64,000 nt of DNA from Neostapfia colusana (GCA_030760725.1 JASWHV010000019.1:30817944-30881943); one strand, 5' to 3'; positions 46,401 through 57,216 are shown, numbered from the stretch's first letter. A program made the numbers and translations. The notes: generated from the sequence alone by a model not told the origin.

Positions 46401-47660
46401 GGGACGCAAAGAGCAAATGATCGCCGACTACTTTAGGTCCTGTGTGCAAGATTTTACGACCTAAGAACGAGAATTGAGATCGAATTCGAAAGTGCCATAC
46501 CGGAAGGTCGGTTTGTGCACGCCGGAGCAAAATTCCCGAATTCGCTCTCGGTCGTCTATGGCATGGCTTGAGCTTGTGAGGAGAGTAGCACGGCGCCTTG
46601 GCGCGTACAAGGGCGCTGTTACTTGTCCGTGACAAGCTCTAGGTTGAGCTGTCCACGGGAGCCTCCTCATCGGTTCTCGTTCGGCCGCCGCGTGGACACG
46701 GCGTTGCTGGGGTAGGAAGGCCGGACACCGGTTAGTAGCACGTCGAGGAGGGAGAGGGAGATGTCCTGGTGCCATTTTTCCACTCATTAGTCTCTGTTCG
46801 CGATCGCAAGAACTGGCTGCCGATCGATCGGTTATGGCGGCGGTGGCTCTGTTCATGTGCGCGAGAGAAGAAGAAGCCTCGGTGTTTGTGGTTTGTGAGC
46901 ACAAGGGTCACGGAAGAAGCTGCTGAAAACGTCGAAACAGTCCATGGAGGCTTAAGCATCTCGTGAGGTATCCCTCGACACTGCCCTCGGTGTCTCACGG
47001 TGAGAGCTAGAGTTGGTCTCGGTGGCATTCAGTTGCTTCGAGTAGAAACAGAGAACCGACTCAATTTGTTGATATTTGGGTGTACTGACCAATGGGCCCA
47101 CTATCCCCCTTATCCCCTCACATTTTCTCAAAATTGACAAATGACTCAATTCAATTGTGGCAAGTTTGAATCTGAACTGTATTTGGACAATTGGACCAGT
47201 TTCATCCAAATTCAAATTTAAACTTAAATTCCTATGCAATTTGAGGTCCATTGGTAAAACGGTTAGCAAAACAATCTCCAAAATTCAGGAGACTTTGCCT
47301 TCCCACTAATTTGGACATATGGAATTCAAATATGAAATCTGATTTTTGGTTTAGCTGCTAAAAATGAGGTTTTGAGCACAACAGTTTGCATTCCTATTGT
47401 TGCCCTCATTTGAAATTTGAGTTGAACAATTTGAGTTTAAAAATCTTAATTTCATTCCCCCTTGCACATGAGAGCTTGCACATGGGTTTTAAATTAACTT
47501 TGTCCCCCAACCCTCAACTGATCGTAGGCTAGAGTGGTGGGACACTCATGTGTGTCATCACATGTGAAAAAGTTTAAACAAGTCTCATTTTTCATACGCA
47601 TGAAAGCAATATTTGTGCAAACTTGAGTTTCTTTGTATTCATATTTTTGGGACCTTTACA
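43457..47660 (-). mobile_element. Element Z LTR, main part (old, minus strand)
   Basis: Read on the minus strand it begins TGTAAAGGTCCC at 47660 and follows the LTR plan of the D and A types: A/T-rich U3 with TTTGAATT repeats, GC-rich core (about 45850-47000), then the LTR intron region. A donor-like GTAAGC is at 44341-44336, where the other LTRs have GCAAGC. The matching acceptor is at 120-119, beyond the A insertion. Length in the window is about 4.5 kb without the end, so the whole LTR approaches 4.8 kb. It abuts a gag fragment without a polypurine tract, so it is either an insertion into that gag or the product of an internal deletion. No gene. Confidence 0.85.
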
Positions 47661-48510
47661 GTGCAGCTGGTGGCATGAAGCAGGGATGTACATTACTTCC
47701 TTATGTCTGTCCTTGATATGACATCTTCGTCTTGCCTTCTTGTTCAATCTCACGAATCTTGCTCTCCACCACTATAGCTTTGTCAACAAGCTTCTGGAAG
47801 TTTGCATAATCATTGTTGAGCAGCTGGACTTGAATTTCATTGTTCAATCCTATCATGAACAAGTATTGCTTCCTGTGATCCGGGTTTACGTCCTCTGGAG
47901 CATATCATGACAGCTGCCTGAACTTGTTTAGATATTCACTCACGCTCTTCCTCCCTCGCCGGAGACCTTGAAACTCCTGCCTTTTAAGCATCATGACTAC
48001 TTTAGGGACATAGTGAGAGTGGAAACTCATCTTAAATTCATCCCAAGTGATTGTCTCCAGATTGGCATGAGCATTGCAAAGAGAGTCCCAACAATCAGCG
48101 GCCACTCCCATCAGTTGGTGTGACGCGAAGAGAACCTTCTCCCGATCACTGCATTGAAAAATAGCAAGATTCTTCTCAATGGACTTCAGCTAGTCATCGG
48201 CCTCCATAGGATCATTAGCTTGTGCAAAGGTAGGTGACATAGTCCTCATGAACTCTCCCAATATGTTGTGAGCCGGTGGTGGTGGAGGTGGCGGCGGTGG
48301 GGGTGCAGGAACGGGGTTAGGGTTGTTGTTGTTCGCCTGCAGCTGTCCAAACGTTTGTATCATAGTTTGCATGAGCTGGTTCTACATAGACATCAAACGT
48401 TCAAGGTTATTTGCATCAGCCCCGAGGTTGACATCCTCAAAAACTTCCACATTGTCATCCTCATGTGGTTTATTGCTATCACGAGCGTTCCTTCGGTGGC
48501 GGTTGGAATT
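47661..48510 (-). pseudogene. Gag fragment of a Ty3/gypsy element, minus strand
   Basis: From 48510 downward the minus strand encodes the start of a gag related to that of F (NSNRHRRNARDSN), a proline run (PPPPPPPPPPAHN) and a capsid-like region. That region includes CWDSLCNAHANLETITWDEF, YVPKVVMMLKRQEF and LNNDYANFQKLVDKA. At least four in-frame stops break it (for example before NQLMQTM, and after PMEADD and KFRQLS). The first few codons are missing where the F LTR begins, and the 3' side is cut by the Z LTR. Typical Retrotrans_gag family character; non-functional. Confidence 0.85.
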
Positions 48511-49076
48511 TTAACACCCTCATATTCATTACCATGCATTGCATACATTTTCATGTAGAGAAGCATTTAAAAAGAAGAATAAAATAAAGGAAGGAATAGA
48601 GAAATAAATAAAAATTAAAAGGAAATAAAAATAGTAAATAATAAAAATAAATGGAAAATAAAAAGAAATAAAAATAAAAGAAAAGAAAAATAAATGAACC
48701 TGGCCGCCCCTAACCCCCCCAAACCCCCCCTAAAATTCCCCCCCCCCCTAATATTCCCCTAAAATTCCGCCTAGGGAATTTTCCCCACATTTTGGGGGAA
48801 TTTCCCCCACATTTTGGCCGCACCAATCCCTAGGGATTTTCGCACAAATTGGATTTTATTCCCCCTCATCCCTTGGCCGCACCACCCTAAGGGGGAAAAC
48901 CCTAGCCGCCCCCTTTTCTTTTTTTGGAATTTTCTTTTCCCCCAAATAATCTCAGACCTTGGTGGAAAATAATTGATTAAATCTCAGCCCCTAGCTCCCA
49001 CCTCTTCTCAAATTAAATATCAGCCCTTGGATAAATGAGTTGCTAAAATCCTAGCCCTTGGTTATTTTCTCCCCCT

Positions 49077-49084
49077 TATAAATA
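49077..49084 (+). promoter_or_regulatory. TATA box of the F LTR
   Basis: TATAAATA in the context CCCCCTTATAAATAAAACCC, followed by C-rich DNA and a long purine-rich exon-like stretch. It is the best promoter element in the window and would place the transcript start near 49105-49115. Confidence 0.6.
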
Positions 49085-49531
49085 AAACCCTCCCCCCCCC
49101 TAGACGCCACCCCAACCCTAAAATTCCTGGTCGCCGCCCCTCCCTTGCTGCCATCCCTGGTCGCCACCCCCTGCTGAGTTTTGACTGCTGTCGAAGCTCT
49201 GCCCCGCCTCGCCGTCGCCAGAGAAGAAGACCCCGACATTCTGCCCTAACCGCAGCTCCACAATTCTCCAAAGAAAAATCCCAGCTACTGCCACTGCAAG
49301 AAAAAAGGGTCCAACCGCCAGGAGGAGAGGAGGAGGAAGAGAGAAGGACACGCTCAAGAGGACGTCTACGAGGAACTACGACACCATGACTTTGAAACGC
49401 TTGAGCAACACGAACCGCAGGAGCAAGGCAAGTGCCCCTTGACCATATTGAACCAATGTTTTTGAACTGTTTTGATTGCGAAAACTACATGCTCGTATGA
49501 ACTTGATGGGAAACCCTTTAGTACGAGTCTA

Positions 49532-49536
49532 CTAGC
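49532..49536. repeat. Target-site duplication of element E, left copy
   Basis: CTAGC directly before the E LTR start TGTAAAATCCCC; repeated at 54347-54351. Confidence 0.93.
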
Positions 49537-52500
49537 TGTAAAATCCCCAAAAAAGTGGTAGCAAGAATTTTCAGCTCATGTACACTGAGGAAAAATAAGG
49601 GGAATTAAAACTTTGAATTATAACGGTGTAAGTTCAAAGTGAGTATTCAAACTTCCCAAAACTTCCAAACATGGAGATCTAAATGCATAACTTGGATCTT
49701 CATATTCCAAATATTCAACCTTCAAAATTTCAGCTCATATGGAGGGGTTTTAATATTTGTTTGGGATTAAAAGAAGAAGCCTCTAATCTGAATTCAAATT
49801 CAGTTTCAAATTCCAAATTCATCAATTTGCAAAATTGGTTCCACAAATGTTTTCTCCACATTTGAATTAGCAGCCATGCCAAAATTCAGAGAAGTTGGAG
49901 TTGGTTTGCTATGTTTTTGGACCAATGCAATTGAATAATTCAAATTCCATTTTCAAATTCTAATCATCAAACTTAATTCAAACACCACACCAGAATTCAA
50001 ACCACTTGAATTCAGCAAATTTATACCATGACTTGGTGTGGAAGTATAACTTTAATTCTTAGTAGCTGGGGTAAAAATATCAGTGGAAAAGTTAATTAAA
50101 ATGAGAAGGGGTGGGACCCAATTGTCAGCCACACAGGAGAGTTAACCGACCCTGTTTTCCCTCGGCTGTTCACCGCGCGCCACCGAGCTGTTTCCTCGCT
50201 GCCCCCCAACGTCGGATCGTGCGCGTGGGTGCTTAAAGCGGCAGCCCGAGTGCCGGTTCTCTCTTCCCCACGTTACACCGCAGCCTCCCCAGCCTTTCTG
50301 CTCGAGCGGACGACCGAAACCCCGAGCTACACCGCCGCTGGTTTCTTCCCCAATCAATCACAGCACCCGAGCTCGGTTGCTCGAGCCTTCCACAGCAAAA
50401 ACTATCACCAACACGTGCTCTAGCACCTTCCGTAATTCCTCCAGAATTTACCGATCGGGGCTGCTCACAAAACACAGATTGGCGCCAAAGCTTGGAGGTG
50501 CACCGGACCTCACCGTTTCGGCTCACCTTCGACAGCCTCATCCGGCCACCCTCTCCTCCGACTTCCTATACAAGAAAGGTGTGTGGGTAGCCTTGGATTG
50601 TGTAGCTGCTAGCCGTGTAGCAAATGATTCACACCTCGAGCTAACGTGCACATAGCTTCGGCACTCCCTAGCGCCCATCCTCGACAAAGAACCGAGGGAA
50701 ACCATCAAAAGTTGGCCCTGTTCTAGTCGATTTTCGCGCCGCCAAGGGAAACCGCCTCGGATCACCGTTGAACCCTAGTTTGCCGGCCGTTTCATCGAGT
50801 TGGGCAGTCCATTCTAGATTCTACATCTTCCACTGGTGCTCTAGAGCCTGAGAGCCGATCGTTTGGTGGAGGAATGAAGCTTCCCGACCTTGCCGGAGTT
50901 CGAAACCCTGCTGTCACAGGCGCGCGCCATCTTCCGGCGAGTTTTGGCCGCCGGCGACACCACCAGCGTGTTCAGCGGCTTAAATAATGGAGGAGTGGCA
51001 AGATTTGGCCGGGAGACGGCCGGGAAGGGCTTTCCCGCCACCCTCGCCGGAGCAACGCCACGGGTTTTCTCTGTTTGGCGCGAGGTAGAAGAGGGCGCTG
51101 ACGTATGGGGGCCGCTGCAGTGTTTAAACTTTTCCAGGATTTTCCTATTCTAGTTCAAACTTTGAAGAGCCATAACTTTGTGTAGGATTGTCCAAAAATT
51201 GTCAAACAAATTTTTTTGGATTCCTATCGTAGAATACTATCCAGGGGTACAGCCCAATGGTTATGAAAGTCTTTGTATTTGGCTCATTAATTTAATTAAA
51301 GCAAATCTTGTAGGAATTTTCACAGGAGTTCTGTTTATTGGAAAACCAAATTTGGGCATGACATTCTTACAAAAATCATTGAAATCCAGTAAAAATTTCA
51401 GAGGCATTGGACTTCATTTGCTTGACCAAATGTGGTGTCAATCCTTTATGTCTCTGAAAAATGGGAAAATAAACAGAAGCAATTTCAGCAATTCTTGTCA
51501 AGTTCCACAATTCATATCTCTTTGTTGGTAGATCCAAAAATGGTGAAACAAATTTTGTTAGAACCATGGAGACTTACCCTAATGATATCTTCCACTGTTA
51601 GCTATGTTAAAACTCCAGATTTGGGTTCAAAATTCAGAGAAGCCTTGTGCTTGTGGGAATTTTGGAGACCACAATGTGCACTGACATTTCTCCAATTTTT
51701 GCTCAGGTAATCTTTAGAGAGTCTAGTATCCACTGGAAAAATCCCAAAGTCAATTAAGGATCCTAAATAGCAGTAGCTATGAATAGAAGTTTACTTCTTA
51801 TAAGTACTTAACACTCATACATATATTTTGCTACATTTCATTTAGTGGCCGAGGTTGAGGATACGTCGGAGCCCTTGGACGTCCTGCCACCTGAAGCTGA
51901 CTTCCCATTTAACTCACAACCAGGCAAGCCCTGGTTTGCATTTAAGTGCTTTTGTAAAATTCTTCATTTGTATCACTTATGTTTAGTGTGAATGCTTGCA
52001 TTAGAGTTAGGGTGATTGAAATCCCACTTGCATAACCTTTTAAATCGTATGGAGGGTTGGGTAGTTTACAGACTTGACGAGTAGAGAATGCCGTGTTAAT
52101 ATGCTTAGGATCTCGGTAGAAGTCGAGTAGTTGGAATCTACTCGCGAGGTAAGGTTTTATCACACGGTTTGGTCAGAGTAGAAAATGAGGCCCAGCAGGG
52201 GGGGATAGGGAGCAGTGAGCGGAGGTCTCACGTGCGTAGCCCTGTTGGTATCGATTGAGGACCGAGTCGTGTGCGGGCCTGCTGAACAAGTATCGAATAG
52301 TACCGGATGGCATACTGACATAAGCAGGAAACCGATGTAATTGGTTAACCTGGGTGCCGAGGCTTATCCAACTGTAAATAGGAGTAGGTTTAGGGTAGCA
52401 AGGTGTAAATCTGTCAGTGGGCACAGTCACGATCCACGCGGGGACCTCCTGCCCGTTACGGATGGACTGGTTTGGCATTTGGGTTTCCTTTGAAAGGTTG

Positions 52501-53338
52501 TTGCATACAACAGAGTATGATGGGGTGTGGAATAACGCTTCTGAAAGTTGGTGTATGTGACGTGTTGTCCGGGTGTCTCCTGATTGCAATCACTGTCCCT
52601 CGCAGTTATTTGAGTACCGCTTGTTCACTATTATGTGACGTAGTAAGAAGTGAAATAAGCCAGATGAATGATATGATGCTGTGATAAACTATTACTGTTT
52701 GGAAACCATGTCTGTGGTAGATGTAGAGCTAATTAAGTTTATTTTCAGCTTTGGGCATCACCACATCGGAGGAAAGTGTTTCTTGTTTGATTGTGGACTT
52801 CCGATGTGAGGGCTGCCTAAGGCACATTAATCTGTTGCTATAAAACTGAAAGTAAGGATCAACTTATAGGCGTGTCTTTGTTGCAAAGTCCTTGTTCCTA
52901 TCTTACACATCCCTGCATGTAGAGTTCCATGACTAGGGTGTCGGTTAAGCTTTGCTGAGCCATCGTGCTCACGGTTGCAATATTTGAGCTTTGTGCAGGT
53001 GAGAGCTATGAGGAGGGGTCCAAGGACGAGGCGGTGCCCCCGTCAGGGTACACGGCCGAGCCGGAGCCCTGCACGCCGCCGTGATCTCCGGTTACATGTT
53101 GCTAGTGTGTGGCGTCCCCGGGCTGGACGGCTGCACTTTTGCTTAGTTAGCATTAGAGAGTAGCTATGTATATTAATTCTGCTGTATAATTATGTTTTGT
53201 AAAAGACTTCCACTATTTTATATCAAAAAAAGTTTGTATGTTGTTCTTAATTCTTTTAATGTGTGCTGTTGGGTGCCGCATCACACGGCACCACCCTATG
53301 CGATCCTGGAGTGGGTGAACCACGGGGTGGTCCCCACA
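49537..53338 (+). repeat. Element E 5' LTR (3802 bp)
   Basis: Same plan as the A-type LTRs: A/T-rich start, GTGGGACCC block at 50111, GC-rich core with CACCGAG motifs, a possible donor AAAG before GTGTGTGG near 50578, coding-like blocks at 51846-51923 and 52999-53084, and an end in TCCCCACA. Open frames in the core (for example 50377-50655) have no recognisable features. Confidence 0.9.
51846..53084 (+). other. LTR-internal split reading frame, E LTR copy (divergent)
   Basis: Block 1 (51846-51923) follows a T-rich tract and TTTAG and reads AEVEDTSEPLDVLPPEADF and FNSQP, ending CCAG before GCAAGC. Block 2 (52999-53084) follows TTTGTGCAG and reads ESYEEGSKDEAVPPSGY to AEPEPCTPP and TGA. The frame joins across 51924-52998. 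It aligns with the A/B/C peptide (V-A-x-V-E, L-D, P-E, Y-E-E-G, E-x-C-T-P). Several shared residues use different codons (GTC/GTG, GCT/GCC, GTC/GTT, GAA/GAG, CTA/TTG, CCG/CCT), as expected when a protein rather than DNA is conserved. Confidence 0.62.
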
Positions 53339-54052
53339 GACGTGGTATCAGAGCCGCATTGGGAATAGCATGCTCGAAAAGAGCCTATTTTGAAAACTTA
53401 GAAGTGGTCGAGTGAGGATTAGTCACTATGCCCACATAAGGTCTATGATAGTAGTAGATATTATGGTGGAAAGGGTAACATACTTGTTATACGTTCTGTA
53501 ACGACGCTCCAACGTCAAGTAAGAGGTAAGATTTGCCACCGTAGGCGGATCAATCACGGTAAGCTCGTCATACGAGCAATAGTATGGAATGGAATACCGT
53601 GGCTTGGCACGGTAGTTAATATGAGTCTCTAAACCTCTCCATGGTTCTGAAGCACATGAAAATGCTGATTTCCAGCGCGCTTTAGGCAAAAGTGAGTACC
53701 CCATCATGTGGTAAGCAACACGACAGTATGCAACTCTTGAACGTTCAATGTTTAGAGGGCCATACACATCGCTCGCCATCGGTGTGCCTCAACGGTCATG
53801 AGCTAGTAGGTGGTATCCATTGGGATTGATAAAATTCCCAAACGTGACGACCCATTCGCGCTCTACTCGGGTTTCCTTGTCGCGTGGTGTGAAAACACGA
53901 CAATGTACCTTGAGACGTGGCTTGACTCAAGGACGATCCGTATGGCAATGATACAGACCGTATGTTTTTATTATGATATGGAACTGCCTGAAATATCAAA
54001 AACCTTTGTGTGCACCATTATTGTGTGTTCTTCTGCAGGTACATTAACCACG
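53339..54052 (+). other. Element E leader remnant with PBS
   Basis: TGGTATCAGAGC (PBS) is at 53343-53354, four bases after the LTR. The remaining ~700 bp matches the leaders of D and, more distantly, A, ending near TTCTGCAGGTACATTAACCACG. No gene. Everything downstream (aORF, gag, pol, polypurine tract) has been lost. Confidence 0.82.
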
Positions 54053-54346
54053 TTACATGTTGCTAGTGTGTAGCCCTGCACGCCGCCGTGATCTCTGGTT
54101 ACATGTTGCTAGTGTGTAGCGTCCCCGGGCTTGACGGCTGCACTTTTGCTTAGTTAGGACTAGAGAGTAGCTACGTATATTACTTCCGCTGTATAATTAT
54201 GTTTTGTAAAAGACTTCCGCTGTTTTATATCAAATAAAAGTTTGTATGTTGTTCTTAATTCTTTTCGTGTGTGCTGTTGGGTGCCGCATCACACGGCACC
54301 ACCCCATGCGATCCTGGAGTGGGTGAACCATGGGGTGGTCCCCACA
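54053..54346 (+). repeat. Element E 3' LTR remnant
   Basis: From about 54074 it repeats the last ~0.27 kb of the E 5' LTR (53065-53338) with scattered differences and carries AATAAA near 54232. At the join a 21 bp stretch (TTACATGTTGCTAGTGTGTAG) occurs first at 54053-54073 and again within the LTR sequence some 50 bp later, which looks like filler from a repair or template-switch event. Confidence 0.85.
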
Positions 54347-54351
54347 CTAGC
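54347..54351. repeat. Target-site duplication of element E, right copy
   Basis: CTAGC, matching 49532-49536. Confidence 0.93.
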
Positions 54352-55298
54352 TTTGTTATCCATTCTTGTCGCCGGGAAAATTATTGAGTCGGATATGGTC
54401 ATTTTTCCTTTTGCTTCGCTTAACATACGGGATTCGGGAAATTGAAATAAACTTGTTAGCTACTGCACTCATAAAGATTAAGGATGATGAGAATATGATG
54501 ATGTTAATGGGCATGGAATCGGGGAGATCTAGGCAAGTTTGGTTCATGGATTTCACTGAATTAGATGGTGGTTTTCTTGCCATAGATCTAAGGTCCGGTT
54601 CATGCGAGCACATGCCAGGAAAACAGTGCCACTACAAGGACAAATATGGGTGCGGCTTAGCTGACTAATTAGGAGTGTTGCTAGCTTGTTGTGGACCATT
54701 GGATGGCACGGGGAATGGGAGTTGAGGAGGACATCTCTGGGAACTTCATGGCACACGAGGGGGCCCGTGGGCGTGAGAATGGAGATTCGAGCCTGCCGGC
54801 GAAACCTCAGTGGGTATGTTGGGATTTAACTCTCCTAGAGATAGTTGCTGTTTTTACCATGATTGTGAAATAAAACTTCCTTGCTGCAATGAAACCATTT
54901 TATTTCCTACCTTGTCTTAAGCTACATGTCATAATTTCCCGCACTTGCTGAGTACGACATGTACTCACCCTTGCATTCCCACATATACTTCAGCTACAGG
55001 TATAGAGTACTTCGAAGAGCAGGTGGAATACTAGGCATGCACACTACCGTCAACATGCCCATAGAGTTGGTGTGGAGCCCCATCGTCTTTAATTGTTTCC
55101 GCTGTCGTTTAGAGTCTTCCGCTGCAAAATAAGTTAGATTCCATGAGTGAGACATTGAGTTATTGTAATAAGGTACTTAAACACTATTTGTACGTGGTAA
55201 TATTATGAAATTCAGTTTGTGAAGTACATGTGTATGTGTGATGAACATCCTGGGCACACATGCGCATTCACTTGGTTCATTTTCGGAACCGGGTGTCA
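54352..55298 (+). repeat. Element F 5' LTR, right piece
   Basis: Continues the F LTR after E: intron-like DNA, acceptor TACAG ending at 54999, a short coding-like block, and the end GGGTGTCA at 55298. The open frame at 54366-54668 lies wholly in the intron-like part, and I do not call it a gene. Confidence 0.78.
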
Positions 55299-55303
55299 CG
55301 AAT

Positions 55304-55316
55304 TGGCATCAGATCC
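55304..55316 (+). other. Element F primer-binding site, degenerate
   Basis: TGGCATCAGATCC, five bases after the LTR. It differs at two positions from TGGTATCAGAGCC, the initiator tRNA-Met complement, in keeping with an old copy. Confidence 0.75.
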
Positions 55317-55570
55317 ACGTTGACCGTAGGACGCAAGCCTAGGTAGAATGGACACTCTAAAACACATAGGAACACCCCTCTAAACTGCTATTTTCGAAAA
55401 TTACTAGCTGCTCCACTTTACTTGTCAATCAAGCCACCACAATGTGCTATTTCCAGCCTCTCTTTCTTATTTTCTTTTGGACAGCCATACTTCCTGTTTT
55501 CTTGCTTCATACCTGCTGAAGTTTTGGAGTTATTTCCTTATTCTCTAAGTGTTGCATGTCTTATTTATAG

Positions 55571-56547
55571 ATGTCGGTCACTAGGAGCACAGCACACATG
55601 AGAACTCGTCCACCCCCCCTCAAGAGCGCAGTTAACCCCATCAAGGTTTCCGATGGACCATATTTGGAGGAGGTGAAGATGGAACCTCATGATGAAGATG
55701 AAGTCAGTAGCTCTATGCATGATTCAGAGGATCCGGAAGAGGTGGAACCAATCGAAGATGACATAGAACATGATCCACAAGAAGAAGAACATTGGTATGC
55801 ACCTCAGGAGGAATACCACGCGGGCTTACACCCAGCGGAGCCTCATGAAGCTATGTCGGAAGGAGATGAATCCAAAGAGGAGACACACCCTGCTGTGGCT
55901 GAGAATGAATATTATGAATGGGTCATCCATTCTGCTCAGGAGTTCCGGTCCGACGGGATGGAGGGAGGGCACATACATGGGAGCTTAGAGAGTTCCTTGA
56001 TTGCTGCAGCTTATACCCGGAGTATTTCCTCAAGAAAGTCTCTCGTCTTGGACATGAAGAGTGGAAGGCTGAGGTAACCATCATATGTAATGGCAGGGTT
56101 GTCACCCGGCACTTCGCACCCACATGGAGGGCCACAAGGACAGAAGCTTTTGATGATGATGCATTGAATGCACTCACCTGACTGTGCTACGCTTTCTGTG
56201 GGCAGCTTGAGAACACTACCTTTGAGCTCAATCCGTATCGGAAGAGTTGTACAAGGGAGATCATTGGACCCCATGGAGGAGCTCTTTCCAACTCACAAGC
56301 TGTTGACAAGTCTCAGATGTTGGTCGTGGAGTTAGGAAACCATTACGCAAGCGCACAAGAAGAGATCTGCTACCTCCGCAAGAAGCTATGCTTACTGGAA
56401 AAACAAGAGGAGACTCGTGCCAACATGGGAACAAATGGAGCACCAACATCATCTACCCCTACATGGACTGCCGACTCACCATGGCGTGCGCCCATGTATG
56501 GACCGCCCCTATCACATGGCAAGAACATCACCGGTTCTCACGATTAA
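55571..56547 (+). pseudogene. Element F extra ORF upstream of gag (aORF), decayed
   Basis: ATG at 55571 abuts an acceptor-like TTATTTATAG. The N-terminal ~130 codons are acidic (EDEVSSSMHDSEDPEEVE). The frame then shifts between about 55930 and 55990. The next frame holds a region resembling the A/B aORF domain: EFLDCCSLYPEYFLKK against QMLQYFGYNQMPQYFAK, EEWKAEVTI against KTWKIHVEV, then a short Cys/Gln-rich block. A TGA at 56179-56181 interrupts it, and the same frame continues to a probable coiled coil (SAQEEICYLRKKLCLLEKQ) and a stop at 56545-56547. So it is a distant homologue of the A/B/C aORF in another retrotransposon family. Confidence 0.68.
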
Positions 56548-56847
56548 GTTTAGGTTCCCCATTGAATACATTTGTAATTGGAACGCTTAGATCATACTAG
56601 ACTGAAATAAGAGTGGTGTGCTGAATCTTTATGATGATTGCTTGTATTTGTGTGCTTGGTGTGAGTTGCGGGATACTTCGGCGAATTACCACATCCACAC
56701 ATAGTAGAGAGATGTGAGATGCTTAGGCACTTGTTCACATCCTCATATAGGCTGACATTAAAAAAGAAGTTGCTTAGTTCATACACCTTGATGCATATAG
56801 TTGGGGGATCAATCTGAATTTCTATTTCCTACTCTACCCTCTCACAT

Positions 56848-56975
56848 ATGCCGAGGGAAAAATTCCAACCGCCAATGAAAGAACGCTCGTGGTAACAATG
56901 AACCACATGAGGATGGCAACGTGGATGTTCCTTGAGGATGGCAACAGCCCCAACGTCGAACCGGTTGCACCCAAG
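56848..56975 (+). pseudogene. Element F gag, first ~40 codons, frameshifted
   Basis: ATGCCGAGGG starts the same gag type as the minus-strand fragment at 47661-48510; the nucleotide match runs through AAATTCCAACCGCC and CCACATGAGGATG. A missing base near the start shifts the frame, so the literal translation stops within 16 codons. It ends where inverted LTR sequence begins. The 300 bp between the aORF stop and this ATG holds no gene. Confidence 0.7.
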
Positions 56976-57216
56976 CGGACAGGAGGTTCCCTACACGGAG
57001 CATCTCTCTATGCCCGTTAGTGGATTTCCACCTTGCTGCCCTCAACCTACACCTATAAATCGGTGCGTTATGCCTCGACGCCCGGAGGTATAGGTTACAT
57101 CAGTTTATCGGACCCCATATATCCGATATGCCTTCGGTACATTCAAACTTGATCAGCATGGGCAGCACACAGATCGGTCCTCAATCAACACGGACAGGGA
57201 TATGCACACAAGACTT
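56976..57216 (-). repeat. Inverted LTR fragment between F gag and element D
   Basis: On the minus strand it matches the LTR intron region (equivalent to about 3350-3540 of the A 5' LTR), with the GTTGATTGAGGACCGATC and CATATCGGATATATGGGG blocks. It is strongly diverged. It connects the F gag start to the D LTR and is probably the leftover of an older minus-strand insertion into F. Confidence 0.65.

Larger units (their letters stand above)
48511..49536 (+). repeat. Element F 5' LTR, left piece
   Basis: Begins near TTAACACCCTC; the exact first base is uncertain because it merges with the gag fragment and no target duplication can be checked. An A-rich, low-complexity stretch (48560-48690), C-runs (48710-48750) and a good TATA box follow. 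It ends at CTAGC, where element E is inserted, and resumes at 54352. Total LTR length without E is about 1.97 kb, so F belongs to a different family from A to E. Confidence 0.75.
49537..54346 (+). mobile_element. Element E: internally deleted LTR retrotransposon inside the F LTR
   Basis: Starts TGTAAAATCC and ends TCCCCACA, flanked by CTAGC duplications. It has a complete 5' LTR (3802 bp), a PBS, about 0.7 kb of leader, and only the last ~0.29 kb of the 3' LTR. All genes are gone. The LTR is related to, but well diverged from, the A/B/C type. Confidence 0.92.
49346..55034 (+). other. LTR-internal split reading frame, F LTR copy (split by E)
   Basis: The stretch ending at 49427 reads EDVYEELRHHDFETLEQH and EPQEQ, finishing CAAG before GCAAGTGCC. 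After E and the rest of the intron, TTCAGCTACAG ends at 54999 and block 2 reads IEYFEEQVEY and TAG (55032-55034). The frame joins in phase, as in the A-type LTRs. The upstream frame is open back to a TAA near 49248 but has no ATG. The position, donor type and acidic Y-E-E motif match the other LTRs even though the families differ. Confidence 0.45.

Noticed and set aside
48560..48760. A-rich and C-run tract as a possible replication origin or S/MAR
   Set aside because: Base composition alone; it sits within the U3 of the F LTR and has no supporting motif.
53426..53779. 117-codon minus-strand frame in the E leader
   Set aside because: Overlaps conserved leader sequence, is not open in the homologous leader of D and has no recognisable features.
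54366..54668. 100-codon frame to the right of element E
   Set aside because: Lies in the intron-like part of the F LTR and has no homologue in the window; probably chance.
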